Assembly: GCA_028697255.1 (NCBI GenBank)
Contig: JAQVFM010000010.1
Span: 1-42,790, forward strand
DNA length: 42,790 nt
DNA from: Oscillospiraceae bacterium
Lineage (GTDB): Bacteria; Bacillota; Clostridia; Oscillospirales; Acutalibacteraceae
Direction of reading: 5' to 3'
The notes beneath the pieces are model-generated. The model was not told the origin of the DNA. It saw nothing but the letters and a program-made list of their open reading frames with translations, and made no database searches. Below are positions 41,756 to 42,790 of the stretch, piece after piece; the stretch's first letter is position 1, and every line of letters starts with the position of its first letter. The translations under genes and the position numbers were made by a program.

Positions 41756-42676
41756 TTGGGCGTATTTAACAAAATTGGTGCAGGGCTTAAAAAAACCCGT
41801 GAAACGCTGCTTGGCTCGATAAATTCCATGCTGCGTACGTTTACAAAAATAGACGATGAACTTTTTTTGGAACTTGAAGAAATATTAATATTAGCAGACA
41901 CGGGCGCGGCGACCGCCGCGAAGCTTTGCGATGATTTGCGGCGCAAAGTAAAAGAGCAAAAGATTACCGATGCCGCGCGTATTAAGGAGTTGCTATCTCA
42001 GACGGTTGCAGATATGCTGCGCGGCGGTCAGCAAATGAAGCTTGACACCACGCCGTCGGTGATTTTGGTTATCGGTGTCAATGGTGTCGGCAAAACCACG
42101 ACAATTGGCAAATTAGCTGCGCGATTTAAGTCCGAGGGCAAAAAGGTTATTCTCGGCGCCGCCGATACTTTTCGTGCCGCAGCTATTGAACAGCTTGATG
42201 TTTGGGCCAAGCGTGCTGATACCGACATCATTAAGCACGCGCAAGGCTCAGACCCCGCGGCGGTCGTATTCGACACGATAGCCGCCGCCAAAGCGCGAGG
42301 CGCAGATATAATTATTTGCGACACTGCAGGGCGTTTGCATAACAAAAAAAATCTTATGGAGGAGCTTTCCAAAATAAGCCGTGTCATACGGCGAGAGCTG
42401 CCCGACGCTGATACTGAAATACTGCTTGTGCTTGATGCCACTACCGGACAGAATGCTGTTAATCAAGCCCGTGAATTTAAAAATACGGCTGACATAACAG
42501 GCATTGTTCTCACAAAGCTTGACGGTACGGCGCGCGGCGGTGTTGTGCTTGCAATTCGCGATCAGCTTGACATACCGGTCAAATTTGTCGGTGTAGGTGA
42601 GGGTATTGACGACTTGCAGCCCTTTGACCCCGACATGTTTGCATCGGCGCTGTTCGATGAACAGGAGGCTTTATAA
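41756..42676 (+). CDS. ftsY: Signal recognition particle receptor FtsY
   Basis: A 306-residue SRP GTPase that docks ribosome-SRP complexes at the membrane. The short N-terminal region (GVFNKIGAGLKKTRETLLGS) is an amphipathic membrane-targeting segment, followed by the NG domain. G1 is GVNGVGKTTT; then DTFRAAAIEQL, DTAGRLHNKKNLMEEL, TKLDGTARGGVVLAI and VGVGEGIDDLQPFD. Two adjacent TTG codons (41753 and 41756) follow AGGAGG; 41756 has the better spacing of eight bases. The acidic A domain of E. coli FtsY is absent, as normal for Firmicutes. The stop codon overlaps the next start by one base. Confidence 0.95.
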   Translation: MGVFNKIGAGLKKTRETLLGSINSMLRTFTKIDDELFLELEEILILADTGAATAAKLCDDLRRKVKEQKITDAARIKELLSQTVADMLRGGQQMKLDTTPSVILVIGVNGVGKTTTIGKLAARFKSEGKKVILGAADTFRAAAIEQLDVWAKRADTDIIKHAQGSDPAAVVFDTIAAAKARGADIIICDTAGRLHNKKNLMEELSKISRVIRRELPDADTEILLVLDATTGQNAVNQAREFKNTADITGIVLTKLDGTARGGVVLAIRDQLDIPVKFVGVGEGIDDLQPFDPDMFASALFDEQEAL

Positions 42677-42790
42677 TGGAGTTCATAGTTGCTACGCATA
42701 ACTATAAAAAGTTTTCAGAAATTTCACGCATATTAAAACCGCTTGGCATAAAGGCATTGACCGATGCCGAGCTTGGGATTAAGCTTTCAG
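42676..42790 (+). CDS. rdgB: RdgB/HAM1-type XTP/dITP diphosphatase (partial, 5' end)
   Basis: The window ends 115 bases into this frame. The 38 residues begin MEFIVATHNYKKFSEISRIL, the family's (I)VATxNxxKxxEI nucleotide-binding start, and continue with a short strand-helix segment. The family removes non-canonical purine triphosphates such as XTP and dITP from the nucleotide pool. AGGAGG lies upstream in the end of ftsY, and the ATG overlaps the ftsY stop (TAATG), so translation is coupled. Confidence 0.85.
   Translation, partial: MEFIVATHNYKKFSEISRILKPLGIKALTDAELGIKLS

Noticed and set aside
1-42790. tRNA, rRNA, tmRNA, CRISPR arrays, insertion sequences, prophage genes
   Set aside because: I looked through all intergenic gaps and found no cloverleaf, regular spacer-repeat pattern, transposase or phage gene.

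Overview
The window is a stretch of core chromosome from a spore-forming, low-to-mid GC Firmicute, most likely a member of the Clostridia. The evidence is an alpha/beta-type small acid-soluble spore protein, the dnaA-dnaN-S4-recF-remB-gyrB-gyrA cluster, parA/parB plus a Noc-type paralogue, and Firmicute-type SMC, RemB and YaaA. A family assignment (Oscillospiraceae-like) would be a guess. Almost everything is housekeeping. I see no phage, transposon, CRISPR array, rRNA or tRNA gene.

Layout, left to right. (1) 1-4.9 kb: a zinc-uptake operon znuA-znuC-znuB on the minus strand (znuB runs off the edge), a divergent Fur/Zur regulator, a spore-protein gene and the tRNA methylthiotransferase gene mtaB. 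(2) 4.9-26.9 kb: an unbroken minus-strand block. In order of transcription it is dnaA, dnaN, an S4-domain gene, recF, remB, gyrB, three genes for small YcxB-like membrane proteins, gyrA, an unknown membrane protein, a YebC-family gene, mnmE, mnmG, rsmG, noc, parA, parB, serS and an acyl-ACP thioesterase gene. (3) 27-42.8 kb: an unbroken plus-strand block with infC-rpmI-rplT, a TrmH-family methyltransferase gene, dprA, topA, trmFO, plsX, rnc, a radical SAM gene, lrgA-lrgB, smc, ftsY and the start of an rdgB-like gene.

The strand switch between dnaA and infC, with both blocks reading outward, suggests that replication starts near 25.2-27.1 kb. Clear divergent sigma-A-type promoters for dnaA and infC lie there with their -35 boxes 28 bp apart. 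Neither neighbouring gap holds a recognisable cluster of standard DnaA boxes, although DnaA domain IV is canonical. Two identical parS-like sites lie in or near the noc and mnmG region, about 16-18 kb from dnaA. With parA, parB, noc and smc they make up a full origin-segregation set.

The most unusual points are: a trio of YcxB-like genes (four domain copies) between gyrB and gyrA; a near-perfect dyad wrapped round the -10 box of the infC promoter; an infC reading frame whose only well-placed start is a non-standard ATA; a possible terminator hairpin in the dnaA leader; a 13-bp inverted repeat before plsX that encloses a ribosome site and a four-codon frame; a 22-bp palindrome before topA; and alanine at the usual quinolone-target serine of GyrA. 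I did not find a clearly new multi-gene defence or metabolic system. The YcxB cluster is the best candidate for an undescribed function.
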